The notes beneath the pieces were generated by a model. That model was given only the letters and a program-made list of their open reading frames with translations, was not told the DNA's origin and did no database searches. From assembly GCA_039545355.1 (NCBI GenBank), contig BCJJ01000009.1, forward strand, positions 434,023 to 498,022: a stretch of DNA of 64,000 bases, given 5' to 3'. The stretch is from Trichosporon coremiiforme. Its lineage: Eukaryota; Basidiomycota; Tremellomycetes; Trichosporonales; Trichosporonaceae. Of the stretch, positions 21,999-32,324 are shown in pieces (position 1 is the first letter of the stretch; every line of letters starts with the position of its first letter). A program made the translations under genes and the position numbers.

Positions 21999-24390
21999 CG
22001 GACCCGATGGCTTGGACGAGATGGACGTGTATGGATAGGACTTTGACAACGTCGATGCCCCACGCGGCACTGTAAACCCGCTAGCAGCATCAGGCGGACG
22101 CCTTCGAGCCTCCGAGAAGTCTGGGAAAGCATCGATAACACTGACCCGCTTGCGACTGACAGTCCCTAACGTTTAACGTAGGGCGCATTTTGCTGCAGAT
22201 CAATAGGTCGGGTTGCGCCTGCTCCCGCAATGTGACGTCGGAGGATTGTGCAGCTGACTAGACCACACCTCAGTTGCCAGAGCCCATTCCTGTAACTCAC
22301 TCACTTGCTTCCTTTCCTCACTCCTCACATCCATCCCTTTTGCCAGCGCCCTCCAACATCTCAAAACAGAGAGCACAACTTGGCTTCGCTGCACGTGTGA
22401 GGAGGCGGCGTTGCTGCACCGTGCGTGACAACCAATCGCGAAGCAAGTGGGCTCAGTTCGTTCTCTTCTAGCTGACTGCAGGCGCTTTCTCGCGCATTCT
22501 TTCGTACGTGAGCACAAATGAAGCTCCTTGTCCTGTCGTCATACTTTAGCTGACTTCAGAGCTTTGTGCAGAGGGCGGTAAGCTGGATGGGTCAAATCGT
22601 TCTGCGAGCTGACCATCAGACCCCGATTGAGCGGATTACTCACTGGCTCCGGACGCCGTAACCTTGGGGCCAGTGATCTTTGAGCTGATGGCAGTCCGGA
22701 ACCTCGCAGCAGTGTCACAGGCGAGTGCACCCTGATTACCGCTCGGCTCTCGCGGGCACCAGCTGCAGCTCACGCCGAGTTCCTCCTCTGGCTTAAAGAT
22801 TGGGAAGTCGAGACACGTGCTGTAAGCTCCCCTACCTTTAGCGTTAGCTGACATACAGGTTCGCTAGCCACCGCCAAGTCCCAAATGAAACGGCAAGCTT
22901 TCCGAAGCTTTAGGCTGTCGTCACTGAGACGTTGAACTGACGGCAGTCTCGCGCTTTCTGCATAAGTATTCCACGCATCTCATCTCTGTGAGGACATCAA
23001 GGAGTAGCTGACATCAGACGCCAGTCTCAACGTTCACGATCGCTCTCCAGGTTTCCTCCAGAGCAGAGTCCTCAGATCTGTTTCAGCAGCCTACGTGCCG
23101 TGGGCGACTGGGACGTGGGCTCTAACCCACATCATGGAGCTAACAATAGTCATCGTTCATCTCTTCATCGGCCAACTCTGCTTTGAGCGCAAGGTGCATC
23201 TTATCCTCCCCCTCAGCTGTCAGGCCTCCTCTGATAGCTGACGTTCAGAGCCACGTTTTCGTCTTCGAGGATGAAAGCTCCGATTACAGCATCGACTTGT
23301 GAGCTTCTATTACATTGTCGTTGACCTGAGATCAGGACGGCTGCAGTGCACGCCCCCACCGACTGTGACATGCCGCCCTGATCATGATAGACGTGTTAAC
23401 CTACCTCTATTCCCACGAGCTGACAGCAGTATCTCAGGATCCGGCTCCGTGTGAGTACAACCCAGCTTCTCGTGCAGGGATCTTTAGCTGACTTCAGATG
23501 TGCTGGCCGTGGAGGAACCATGCAGTGAGCTACTAGATGCCAAGATCCGCTAGCTGGTTGACCAGACGTTCCCAATGATCCAGGAGCAAGACCTCTCGAA
23601 GATGGATGGTAAGCTATATACCCGCAGCCTGTAGCTGACCTCAGCCATGCTGGTCTTCTGTGATGCGCTCCAGCACCAGGTCCGACTCGACAGTCACTCA
23701 GCTTTGTTTCACCAGGATAGCTGACACTCAATGTCTCGTGAACAACAAATCGACACGCGGTGCGCCGTGTTCCCCACGACAGAGTCCGCTAGATCATCAT
23801 ACGGAAAGCTGACCTCCAGTTTCCGACAATCTGACGCCCGCGCATTCGACGGTCATAGCGTGCGTATCAGTCAACCAAGGAGTGAGCTCCTCATTCCCTA
23901 CGGCTGGGGTGACGTGACTGTAGTTTGAGGTGGGGTTCAATAGATGCGGTTGGGACAGATTAGCTGTGTGCCACGCGACCGAGTAGCTGACATCAGGAAC
24001 GAGAGAGCTTCATCACGGCCTTAACTAACAGCAGTCTGGATGAAGCCATCGCGTTGCGCACGCCATCTCTTTCTGCTTTTTGGACAACGCAGACTCGTAT
24101 GTTAAGCGGCCACTCGTGCATAACATGGTGCAACCGCCCACTGCACGTCCACTGCTCACCCCGCCGATCCCACTCGCGCCTCCTCTCCATACCGCGGGGC
24201 TCCGCAAAACATCGAACGCCCCCACCCTCCTGAACACCGCATCCTTCACCCAAAACAGGAGATCTTTCGATCCTGCATCATCCCTCCTCCTCCTCATCCA
24301 TCCTCACGTTTGCCCAGAAGAACAGTCTCAGTGCAAGTCGTCACTTCGAGCTGACGTCAACTCCAAACTCGCCATCGAAACCCCAACACA
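21999..24390 (+). other. ORF-poor region dense in splice-like signals (unit 1)
   Basis: No frame is longer than about 110 codons, yet the plus strand repeats a module of GTRAGY donor, 35-60 nt, AGCTGAC branch point and CAG acceptor many times. Examples of acceptors are near 22558, 22615, 22858, 23015, 23249, 23498, 23646 and 23998. Between some pairs are 27-50-nt pieces that read as open codons. Examples are a piece near 23251-23300 encoding HVFVFEDESSDYSIDL and one near 23563-23606 encoding TFPMIQEQDLSKMD. It is best read as one or more intron-dense genes with micro-exons, or their relics. I could not join a full protein. Confidence 0.4.
22214..22230 (+). repeat. 17-bp element shared with 25235-25251
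   Basis: GTTGCGCCTGCTCCCGC occurs here and again near 25235. Each copy is followed within a few bases by GTGACGT and a divergent continuation. Each lies about 220-240 bp past the stop of one of the two related membrane-protein genes, which supports a segmental duplication. Confidence 0.6.
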
Positions 24391-24993
24391 ATGGCCCCAA
24401 AGCCTTTGTCAGTCGGTGACGACTCGCCCCACGATTCCCTCCCGATCTCGTCCCCGATCCCCCCAGCTGGTACCGTGGGCACCTCAGCCTCAGCATCGAC
24501 GCACAGGACAAATGGAGGCATGACGGAAACGAACGATCTCATGGCCGACTTGCGCACCTGCTTCCAGCTCGCCCTCACCTTCCTCATGGGGATTGGGGGT
24601 TTAATCACCGGACTCTTCGTCATCGCGTGGAGCGTGACATACCTCATCGAGCACGGATGGCCAGCCGGTCCGATAGCCATACCTGGTGCAACGATCGGCG
24701 TCACTATCACTTGGCTGTTCCCCATCGCGGCGTACCCCGCTGCGTCTCATGCTGCGGCATTCGTATTCGAGAGGCGTGCGTGCGACAGCGCGATGTACAG
24801 CCCGCGAGGCGGGGCACACATCAGAGAGGGAAGCAGAGGCGGCAAGGTGCTCATCGCGGTCGTCGGATGCTTGATTGTCACCCTCGTATTCTTGAATCGC
24901 AAGCTTGAGAGACAGAACCGCGAGATTGAGGTGGTGCGAACGATGCTGAATCTGGCCAGGGCGGAGATCTGGGAGCTTAAGAACGCTACGTAG
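24391..24993 (+). CDS. Small membrane protein with C-terminal coiled coil (copy 2)
   Basis: An intronless 200-residue frame. A Ser/Pro/Thr-rich N-terminus is followed by hydrophobic segments LALTFLMGIGGLITGLFVIA, a GPIAIPGATIGVTITWLFPI region, and VLIAVVGCLIVTLVFL. It ends in a charged coiled coil (RQNREIEVVRTMLNLARAEI). The last membrane segment plus coiled coil align by eye with copy 1 at 21444 (GPKLIATALGC versus GGKVLIAVVGC), so this is a diverged tandem paralog. The family is unrecognised. An unusually pyrimidine-rich leader precedes the ATG. Confidence 0.7.
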   Translation: MAPKPLSVGDDSPHDSLPISSPIPPAGTVGTSASASTHRTNGGMTETNDLMADLRTCFQLALTFLMGIGGLITGLFVIAWSVTYLIEHGWPAGPIAIPGATIGVTITWLFPIAAYPAASHAAAFVFERRACDSAMYSPRGGAHIREGSRGGKVLIAVVGCLIVTLVFLNRKLERQNREIEVVRTMLNLARAEIWELKNAT

Positions 24994-26637
24994 GAAACTT
25001 AAGGATCTCGGCAACATTGCACTCGGCGGCGGTTGATCGACTGATCACTTCGATGACAAGGAGAAACGGATATGCATGGACAAGACTAGGTACAAGACGA
25101 GTGGCAGGTGCCGGGGCGTTGCGCCTTCTCGACTGTTCATGCATCGAATGACTGACGAACTTGTTGACTGCGTGGGCAACTGACAATTGACATTTGACGC
25201 AAATGATCACAGGCAGTGCCGGCCGATCACTTAGCGTTGCGCCTGCTCCCGCCCAGGTGACGTGCGAGGGGGATCTGATCAGCTAGCACGTCCTCTTCTT
25301 CTGACTGCACACTCCTCGACTCTTTACATTGCTCCCATCCCTCGCATCTGCTTTCAACCTCGCGCCATCTTGCGAGCGACACTCCGGTTGCTATTGTAGG
25401 GGGGCATCGCGGACCCACCTGCGATGAGCCCGCATCCCATTCAAGATGAGGAGCTTCACTTAACTTGTGTTGTACGTCGCTCTGCTGAGGCCGTCTTGAG
25501 AGCTGACTTTGGCGCCCTCATCGTGCTCTCGCAAGTATCTGAGTCGGCCACCAGAGAACGCCCTTGCCATGCGCGCAGCAGTCACATGCACGGTCGCCTG
25601 CTAACGGCCAGTGCTCACCCACCTTCGTGACAACTCTTGGTGCTGTAAGCCTCGTTTGCCTGCAAGCAGCTGTGGTCCAGTCCTGATAGCTGACCTTCAG
25701 GTTATCAGGCATTGGCTCGAACACGGCTGCACTCACCCCCGCTGCTCGCCTCATAATCAACCCTCCGATGCGTTCAGCACCAGCCCGCATAGCACAGTGG
25801 CAGTGCGTTCCTCTCGTAATGGAGCCTGGATGGGGTCTTCCTCCTCCTCGTCTTCCCCTTCTTAAGGAAAGGTCAGTGGTTCAATCCCGCTTGGGGGCAT
25901 GTGAGCGCGCTTCGGCGCGACGAGCGGCGTTTGTTCGCTTTTTGGGGATTGTTTGGGCTCGTCGGACGAGTAGGAAGAGGTGCGAGATGGCGTTGGCAGG
26001 GTTGCAGACGTGTCGAACCCTGAGGCAACCAGTGTGCTCGAAGCGGCTCGTCCCTGGGGGAGGACTCCTTCCGGTCACCACGGTGAGCTGACTATGGACA
26101 ATAGGAGCTCACGACAGTAGTCGGAAGGGATGCGGTTGGAAGGGGAAGTATGTGAGCTTGACCCTGGTCTTTCGGAAGCTGACTTGCAGCGGAGTGCTGA
26201 AAAGCCCCTCGGATGATGCTCAAGCCGGAGCTTCAAGCTGCTTCCCCTTCATACCATTCTTGATCAAGTGCGCCCAAATTCGAACGGAGCTCACAACACG
26301 TCCGATAGCTAACCGCAGACGTCTCCTTGCCCCGATAGTCAGGGCTGCAGAGAGAGATCTTGTTTCAGTTTACATTGGGATTTAACAGAACGCGAGCTTC
26401 GCTTCTATCTGAGGGTGAGCTGTGATGCATCGGATCTTGCAAAGCTGACAATCAAGTTACTAAGGCGGCAATGCACGACCGGCCATCCATTCATATCGCA
26501 GACGAGAGTTATCTCGTCTCCGCCACCTTCGTCGCTAAGAAGCCCGATGATGAGCTAACGGCAGGTCGCAACAGTAGAAGATCTCGACGGTAGTCACGCA
26601 GACTATGCCATTGCACTTATGCATACGCTTCTTCACC
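24994..26637 (+). other. ORF-poor region dense in splice-like signals (unit 2), with tRNA inside
   Basis: Like unit 1, this stretch lacks long frames but repeats donor/AGCTGAC/CAG modules, for example acceptors near 25700, 26189, 26327, 26456 and 26564. One piece (about 26470-26545) encodes a clean open segment with HIADESYLVSATFVAKKPDD. It begins with the 17-bp element shared with unit 1. The tRNA-Thr at 25783 sits inside. Confidence 0.4.
25783..25899 (+). tRNA. tRNA-Thr (anticodon CGT) with a 45-nt intron
   Basis: The acceptor stem GCCCGCA/TGGGGGC has one G-G mismatch. The D arm is GCAC-AGTGGCA-GTGC, the anticodon stem TTCCT/AGGAA with loop CTCGTAA, and the T arm AGTGG-TTCAATC-CCGCT, with discriminator A. 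The anticodon CGT is at 25815-25817. The intron (25819-25863) is pyrimidine-rich and lies one base after the anticodon. Five Ts follow at about 25939. Confidence 0.85.
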
Positions 26638-27711
26638 CTAGTGGCGATGCCTCCTCTTCGGCCGACTCTCCACGATGAGCTCCTTCAGCGTCAGCTTTCC
26701 GCCCTGTCCCCAAATCTGATTCTGCGGCGTGCTGCTCTGATCGATGAACTCGAGGCCCGGTTCGTGAGTGCGTGGGTCGAGGTAATACCCGGGCGTCTGG
26801 TTCATACGCACGAACGCTTTCCCCTTGCCTTTCCCTTTGCGGATGAAGGCGTCCAAGGTCGAGATGAGCGCCACGCCGCACTGCATCTGGTTCAGGTCGC
26901 CCTTGTCCTCTTCCTTGCCTCCGCGATCGATGTTGAACCAGTCCTTGAATTCGTCCTTGTACCACCCGAGATTGCCTATCCTGAGTCTCTCCCTTCCGTC
27001 GATGAACCATGCAACCTTCTGGGCGTCCCGGTCATACTCGACGCGGAGCTTTGCGATGTCGCAGCTTCTCCGCTTGGCGATGGGGATGAGATACGTGAAG
27101 CTGGCATACTCGTGATCGGGGGAGTAGGCGAGACGCTCATATGCGGCGTAGTACCTGTCATTGGTGAGGACCATATGGAAGATCCACCCGACCTCGAAGT
27201 CGCCGAAGACGAAGGACGCGCTGCCGAAGCCCGCATAGTCGTTCCAGGGGGCGTACTCCTGGAAGGGGCCGTCGTTGACGCCGTACATCTCGGCGCCAAA
27301 GTGGCCTTCGCAGGCGAACACATGTCCCCGGGCGACGTCCCACCCGGGGACACCCAGAGAGGACTTCACGTTCGGGAACAGCATGTACTTGACGTGCTCC
27401 AGGTTGTCCGAGTCGGGCCGGTCGGGGGGCGCCGTGTGCGTGAATGCTGGCTTGCTGGTGACGTTGTTCACGCCCTTTGACACAACGGTGAGACCTTCGG
27501 GACCGACAGTCTCGATACCATCGTTGCCGACAAACTGTCCAGAAGCGTCTACATAGTACACCCACTTGCTCGAGGAGCCAGCCGCCCCGACGTCAAAGCC
27601 GGAAGAGAAGTCGTCGTACACGTAGCGGTAGGTCGCGTTGTCCTTGTGGGTAGGGTGCGCGCTGGCAATGGTCGTCAGCACCACGGCGAGAGCTGAGATT
27701 GTCGTTCTCAT
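26638..27711 (-). CDS. Secreted DUF6081-family protein
   Basis: An intronless 357-residue frame with a signal peptide (MRTTISALAVVLTTIASAHP). The mature part opens with YDDFSSGFDVGAAGSSSKW, then FVGNDGIETVGPEGLTVV, and later FHMVLTNDRYYAAYERL, KVAWFIDGRERLRIG and a closing TPGYYLD. This string of motifs fits DUF6081, a family known mainly from actinobacteria and some fungi with a predicted beta-sandwich like lectin or glucanase folds. Function is not established. The His/Arg-rich last residues (RPKRRHRH) are odd for a secreted protein. Lack of introns in an intron-rich neighbourhood fits an acquired gene but does not prove it. Confidence 0.72.
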   Translation of the reverse strand: MRTTISALAVVLTTIASAHPTHKDNATYRYVYDDFSSGFDVGAAGSSSKWVYYVDASGQFVGNDGIETVGPEGLTVVSKGVNNVTSKPAFTHTAPPDRPDSDNLEHVKYMLFPNVKSSLGVPGWDVARGHVFACEGHFGAEMYGVNDGPFQEYAPWNDYAGFGSASFVFGDFEVGWIFHMVLTNDRYYAAYERLAYSPDHEYASFTYLIPIAKRRSCDIAKLRVEYDRDAQKVAWFIDGRERLRIGNLGWYKDEFKDWFNIDRGGKEEDKGDLNQMQCGVALISTLDAFIRKGKGKGKAFVRMNQTPGYYLDPRTHEPGLEFIDQSSTPQNQIWGQGGKLTLKELIVESRPKRRHRH

Positions 27712-27766
27712 ATTGGGAGAGAAGCCGAGATGAGGTTATCAAGAGTAGTTCCTGTTCTCATGCTGT

Positions 27767-27774
27767 CTTTTATA
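27767..27774 (-). promoter_or_regulatory. TATA box of the DUF6081 gene
   Basis: TATAAAAG on the minus strand about 56 bp before the start codon. Confidence 0.45.
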
Positions 27775-28903
27775 CCCAGCTCGGGCCACTCTGTCAGTGC
27801 GTGTTCGTCATTGTCCAATCTTGTGCCCACGACGTCCGCCCCACCGTCTCCGTGTCCTCGGTCCCTCGGCCCAGAGCATTCTGAGTTCCAGGCCCCCGGC
27901 GTCCAAGGCAAGTGGAAGTATGTACCTAACGTGTTGGATGAATGTCAAAAGTTCACACCAGAAGATCACGGCAACTCTGACGCCATTCAGGTGCGTCCGA
28001 GGCTGGCCTGGCGGAACAGAGTGGTGCAGGAACGTATCACACGACCTCGGACATCGCTTGTTCATGAAAGCTTATCTCGGCGCCCTGGCGGGGAGATTGA
28101 CCGATGGCCGCGATCGTCACCAAAATGTGGCTCCCAGTCCTCCGCCCTCTGCGAAGCGTAATGGAATCTGCTGAGCTGCATGAGTCAACAGCTGCGACAA
28201 GTTGATGGGAGCAAATTGCTCCCTTCGAATGCGCAATGGCTGCGTTATCTTTCTCCGAGGTAGTTTGGGACCTCGGCGACCAAGCTCGGGCGCTCAGCAT
28301 TCCAACAGATACGTTCGAGGTTTGCCCAACGTTTCCTGTCGTCATAGCAGTTGTACGACATGATGCAGGTCTAAGGTCGGCACCCAGCAAAACCGATGTT
28401 GTACGAAGTGTTGCGTCCTCGTGATGAGGTCACTGTTGCTGAGGACGATGCTCGGTGAAATCTGGCCGTACGGGATATAAGCCGATCCCCGGCCGCTGAC
28501 GCGAGAGCTGCAGGCAGGGCTCCAGCGTCGCTTAGAAATGTTCACTCCACCGAGGAGACACGGCTACTGACATGATTGGCACTATATCGTGTGCTTCGCT
28601 TGCTACAGTACAGAAGCAGTTAACTCATCGGCAGACCGAGGAAGTGGCAGAAAAGCGAACGGCATGTCTTTCACCCACAGGACCCAGCTGACACGACATG
28701 CACATCAGCAGACAGCTACATGAATGCTGATTGCAACATCACAGAGCCGTGGAAAGAGGTAAGAAAGTGGACGACGATGCTCGGCCATCGCCTTCTCTGC
28801 GTGTAGTTCGCGTGGTGTCTGGGGCGCAGTCACGACCACACGACACAACGGAACTGTGTGGTGGACTTCAATTCGACTCATCCAACAGCACACTTCACCA
28901 ACA
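27775..28903. other. Intergenic region
   Basis: No gene is supported. Overlapping frames of 100-140 residues on both strands show no fold or splice structure. Confidence 0.45.
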
Positions 28904-29325
28904 ATGGCAACTAAAGACGTAACGCAAGACCCATGCTGGACTTCGGGCGACATCTCCCTTGTGTCCTCCGACAGGATCGGTTTCAAGGTCTTCTCCCGGA
29001 CGCTAGGTTACGCAAGGCAGGTTTATCATCGCTCCTTTCTTCCCTAACACCTGACCGGAAATGTGGATCTTTGCGCCATGGCCCTAAAGGGGGCAAGCTG
29101 GGTCGCCGTGAAGCAGACCTGTACGACATCACCAGCATGCCGTACAACTATCTCTGCCCGTGCACGTCGGATTTCGCAATGAACTTCTGTCAAGTCCTGA
29201 AGGCTGCGCTGGCAGCTACGGGTAAGTCGTCCGGCCAATGTCGCTGACGCGCAGATTTGCGCTACAACCCCGTACCAGCCACACTTTCGTCATTGAGAAA
29301 CGTCACCTCTAAGAGATGGGGATGA
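28904..29325 (+). pseudogene. BTB-like gene copy A, core deleted
   Basis: The first exon (MATKDVTQDPCWTSGDISLV, then SSDRIGFKVFSRTLGYA) matches the start of the intact copy at 53387. The C-terminal part (LYDITSMPYNYLC and CQVLKAALAAT) matches its end. The final exon after a 33-nt intron (29222-29254) is also kept and ends at 29325. The middle, which carries the conserved FEDMLSLP and DAQTLRSFL parts of the BTB fold, is missing, so this is a deletion relic. Confidence 0.7.
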
Positions 29326-29834
29326 GGTATCTGTCTTTAGCTAACCAGTGCCATTGCTGTGGAATGTCGGTTATCAGGGCTGCAAGAGATCGACGATCAG
29401 GCCTATGTATCCCTGCGGATCCTTCACGACGACCGCCGTTCAAGCAAGATTTGTCTACTCTGGGTCCCTGAGTTTGTGCACTCTTCCATTAATCTGTCTA
29501 TACCTGGAAGCATGCTGACGCCTGTTGCTAGTTGGATTGAAGTGTATTGCGACGGGTAGCACTCGGCAATCAGATTGCGGACACGGGCGGGTGGCGCATG
29601 TGGAGGCCGATCTGCAATCTGCAGGCACACCTATGACCTTGTTTCACGATTGCAAGCTCGTTTGATGATCATACAGCTCCATGCTGGAGGATAAGCTGAC
29701 AGCTGAAGGATAGGCTAGGTGGGCGTAGAGCTGAGCGTCGCTGCGCCCCGGTTTTACAAGCCCATTGACAAGAGACTCTTCGGCGAAAAGAACTTGCTTT
29801 CGCTCCAAACTTTAATCATCAACTCTCCGCCGTC

Positions 29835-30675
29835 ATGGACTCCGACAATCCCAGCATTCAAGACGATCCAACCTGGACGACTGGTGATGTGTCACTGGTC
29901 TCGTCCGACAACATCAGAAATCAAAACCAACGGGAGGGCTCTGGCCATGTGGAAGTAAGGGCTGGAAGCTTCTTCTGCCGGTCGAGGTAGCTGACGATAG
30001 CACTGTCTTCGCGCATGTTGTCCTTACCCCAGGAGCCAAACAAGCTCGGCAACACGATTGCACTCCGCGATTGCGAATTCGAGAATGCCGAAAGTCTTCG
30101 CACTGCTCTTACGTTGGTGACGAGGATTTCGCTGGATTTCGAACTGAAGAAGGACAGCCATTGGGAATGACGCCTCGAATGGAAGAGGCGCCTGCTCCGA
30201 GTCATCTCGTTCTTCGACAAGTACGACTTCACTGAAGCAATGGCTCTGCTGAGGGTTGTCGGAGCGCAAGCTCCCATCGAGAACAAGTTCGCATACCGGT
30301 GTGATGCTTTCATTTTCGGCGCTCTGACCGGAAACGTGGGTTTGGCTACGCTGCTGGTCTCAATAGACGACAAGGTTCCCTGGGGTAAGGATCTGAACAC
30401 TGAGATCGGATGCCATCAAGGTGGTAGTGTGCTGGCGTACGACCATGTCCCCTACTCTTTCCTCTGCGCCATCCCTCCCCAGTTCGCTTTCGCTCTCTCT
30501 CGAGCAGCTGTGACGACGCAGATCGGAACGAAAGAGTTTGGCCAACGTTTCGAAGCCATTCTTAAAGCAGCTTCAGCGGCCAAGGGTGAGTCCTCCTCCT
30601 AAGCCAGCCAACTGACGCTCAGATCCGAAGTACCAACCCGGGCCCGCTAACATCGCCACTCTGAGCATCACATGA
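29835..30675 (+). pseudogene. BTB-like gene copy B with in-frame stop
   Basis: Exon 1 reads MDSDNPSIQDDPTWTTGDVS and SLVSSDNI, and its second half is degraded. After an intron ending near 29999 come VFAHMLSLP, ESLRTALTLV and FELKKDSHWE. A TGA follows at 30168-30170, then the same frame goes on with RLEWKRRLLRVISFFDKYD to FLCAIPPQFAFALSRAAV. A 37-nt intron (30586-30622) and a last exon ending SIT close the gene. The single stop falls at a position where the intact paralog reads through, so the copy is probably dead, though the frame beyond it is still clean. Confidence 0.7.
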
Positions 30676-31620
30676 ACCCCCAAAGTTTTATAACCGCGCC
30701 GAGCGCCGAGTAAATAGTGGACCGTTCGTCTTATGCATGCGTACTTTCAAATTATGACATTTCGATCCGCACGGGCTTGCTCTCCAATCGTTAAGCGGCA
30801 GACTCAGTAGCTGGTAGTCGCCGCAGTAAGGGGTGGAGGCCGATCATCCTTTCAAGCAGCTAGAGACCCATGCCAAGTCAATCAGAAGAGCATGAGCAGT
30901 GCCCCAAGTCGGGAATCATGTGTTTTATGAGTGTTCCGTGCACAACTGATGAGGCTAGTAGTATGACGGATGCGGTGGTCGGACAAGGAGTGCTTTCAGC
31001 CTCGCAGGTGGGAACACCGCACGAGGTGGCTACTGAGATGGAGAGGTTCTTGGCTCTTTTTACGTAATGTTCGCACCAACAAGGTCCGAGGTCCGGCACA
31101 GCCGGTCCATGCGTTACGAGGAACGAGGGGAAGGGACGAGAAAAGGCAGTGGAGCTTGCATTTGCTTTCTTCTCTGAGTCTGGTGATCGCTGGCGGTGGC
31201 ACCGAGGCGCCGTCGACGGCATTCGGACGGCGCTGGGGTTGATTGGGCGCCCTCTTCAAGTGAGTCTTGTTCCTCCTCTTTCCTCGCCGTACTCGCATGA
31301 CGACAACACACACGCCTCGGAAAACACCATGACCGCAGGTATATCGCTTTACCTATCCGACATCCAGCTCCATTTCTCTTCTTTTCAGATGAGCTGACGT
31401 AGCATGACACAGGTCCTTCCGACTCCTTGCGCTTTTCTTCCAGTCGGACGGGGATGAATAAGATGCACAGCTTGAAAGGGGATGTCGTCGGGAAGAGGAG
31501 GATGAAACCTGAACTGTCAAGGGGGCAAGAGGGAATGGGCACATGCAGAGCGTCAACTTGCGCCCATGCGTGCGGAGCGCTACTGTCTCACCGCTCCCCC
31601 AAGCAAACGACGAGGGACTG
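30676..31620. other. Intergenic region
   Basis: No gene is supported. Frames near 31.1-31.5 kb overlap antisense and lack domain content. Confidence 0.45.
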
Positions 31621-31755
31621 ATGGCTTCACCGATGGAAGCCTTCGACTCACAGCAGGCAGCTCTGCGGCATGCAACAATTACTCAAGCAATGACACCAGA
31701 CTCCGTTTGGACCAAGGGAGACGTGACAATCATCTCAGGGGGGCGCCACGCGTTG
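31621..31755 (+). pseudogene. BTB-like gene fragment C (N-terminus only)
   Basis: Starts with MASPMEAFDS and reaches TPDSVWTKGDVTIISGG, the GDVTIISSDG segment of the family. Homology stops abruptly near 31740 and the frame ends at 31758. The sequence beyond belongs to another copy lying on the opposite strand. Confidence 0.6.
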
Positions 31756-32134
31756 TAGGCTCGTCTGGCCAGCAGATCGTCCTTCTCGATATTCCATCGC
31801 AGTTTCGTGACGAGGACGAGGAACGAGTTGAGCGTCTGGGCGTCCTCAAAGGCGGTGTCTACACGAATGATTTGCTAGCTGACCGGCCCATTCCCGCGAC
31901 TGCTGTTTGCGGGGAGACTCAACATGTCTTTGAACACTGTGCTGCTGGTTAGCTTGGCTAAGCAGGCGTGCAGCAATGGGCCCTTTCATGCGCCGGCCAT
32001 GACAACACAATGTAACTTACCTGTTCTGAGACCAGGATCTCTGACTGTACTTTGAAGCTCACGTTGTCGGTCGAGATGAGAGTAACGACCCCCTCCGCCC
32101 AGTCGGGATGCGCGGTGACGTCGGCGTCCTTCAT
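31740..32134 (-). pseudogene. BTB-like gene fragment D, inverted, with in-frame stop
   Basis: On the minus strand, exon 1 (32134-32021) reads MKDADVTAHPDWAEGVVTLI and STDNVSFKV. An intron follows, then STVFKDMLSLPANSS, a TAG, and FEDAQTLNSFLVLVTKLRW up to about 31740. These are the N-terminal and BTB-core segments of the family. The C-terminal half is absent because the copy ends head-on against fragment C. Confidence 0.65.
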
Positions 32135-32324
32135 GGTGTTTGTCTGTCAAGCGATGTGGATGAGAATTGTAAGAAGTAGATGCAGACAGTGATGAGTGCA
32201 GTGGTGTGGTGACGGTGTAGCGGAGTAGCGGATGCAGAACATCGGACAGGGTGCTCACCGTCCAGCAAGTGCGCCCCATAATCATCCGCGACTCGACACA
32301 CTTGGTATAGCTACAAGCTTCATC

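Noticed and set aside
23731..23928. Frame ending in YGWGDVTVV as another BTB relic
   Set aside because: Only the GDVT word matches, and the rest has no BTB features. Too little to call.
23925..23950. GGGGTTCAATAG as a tRNA B box
   Set aside because: No matching A box, stems or terminator around it.
26605..27480. 291-codon plus-strand frame over the DUF6081 gene
   Set aside because: Antisense shadow of a gene with a signal peptide and TATA box on the minus strand.
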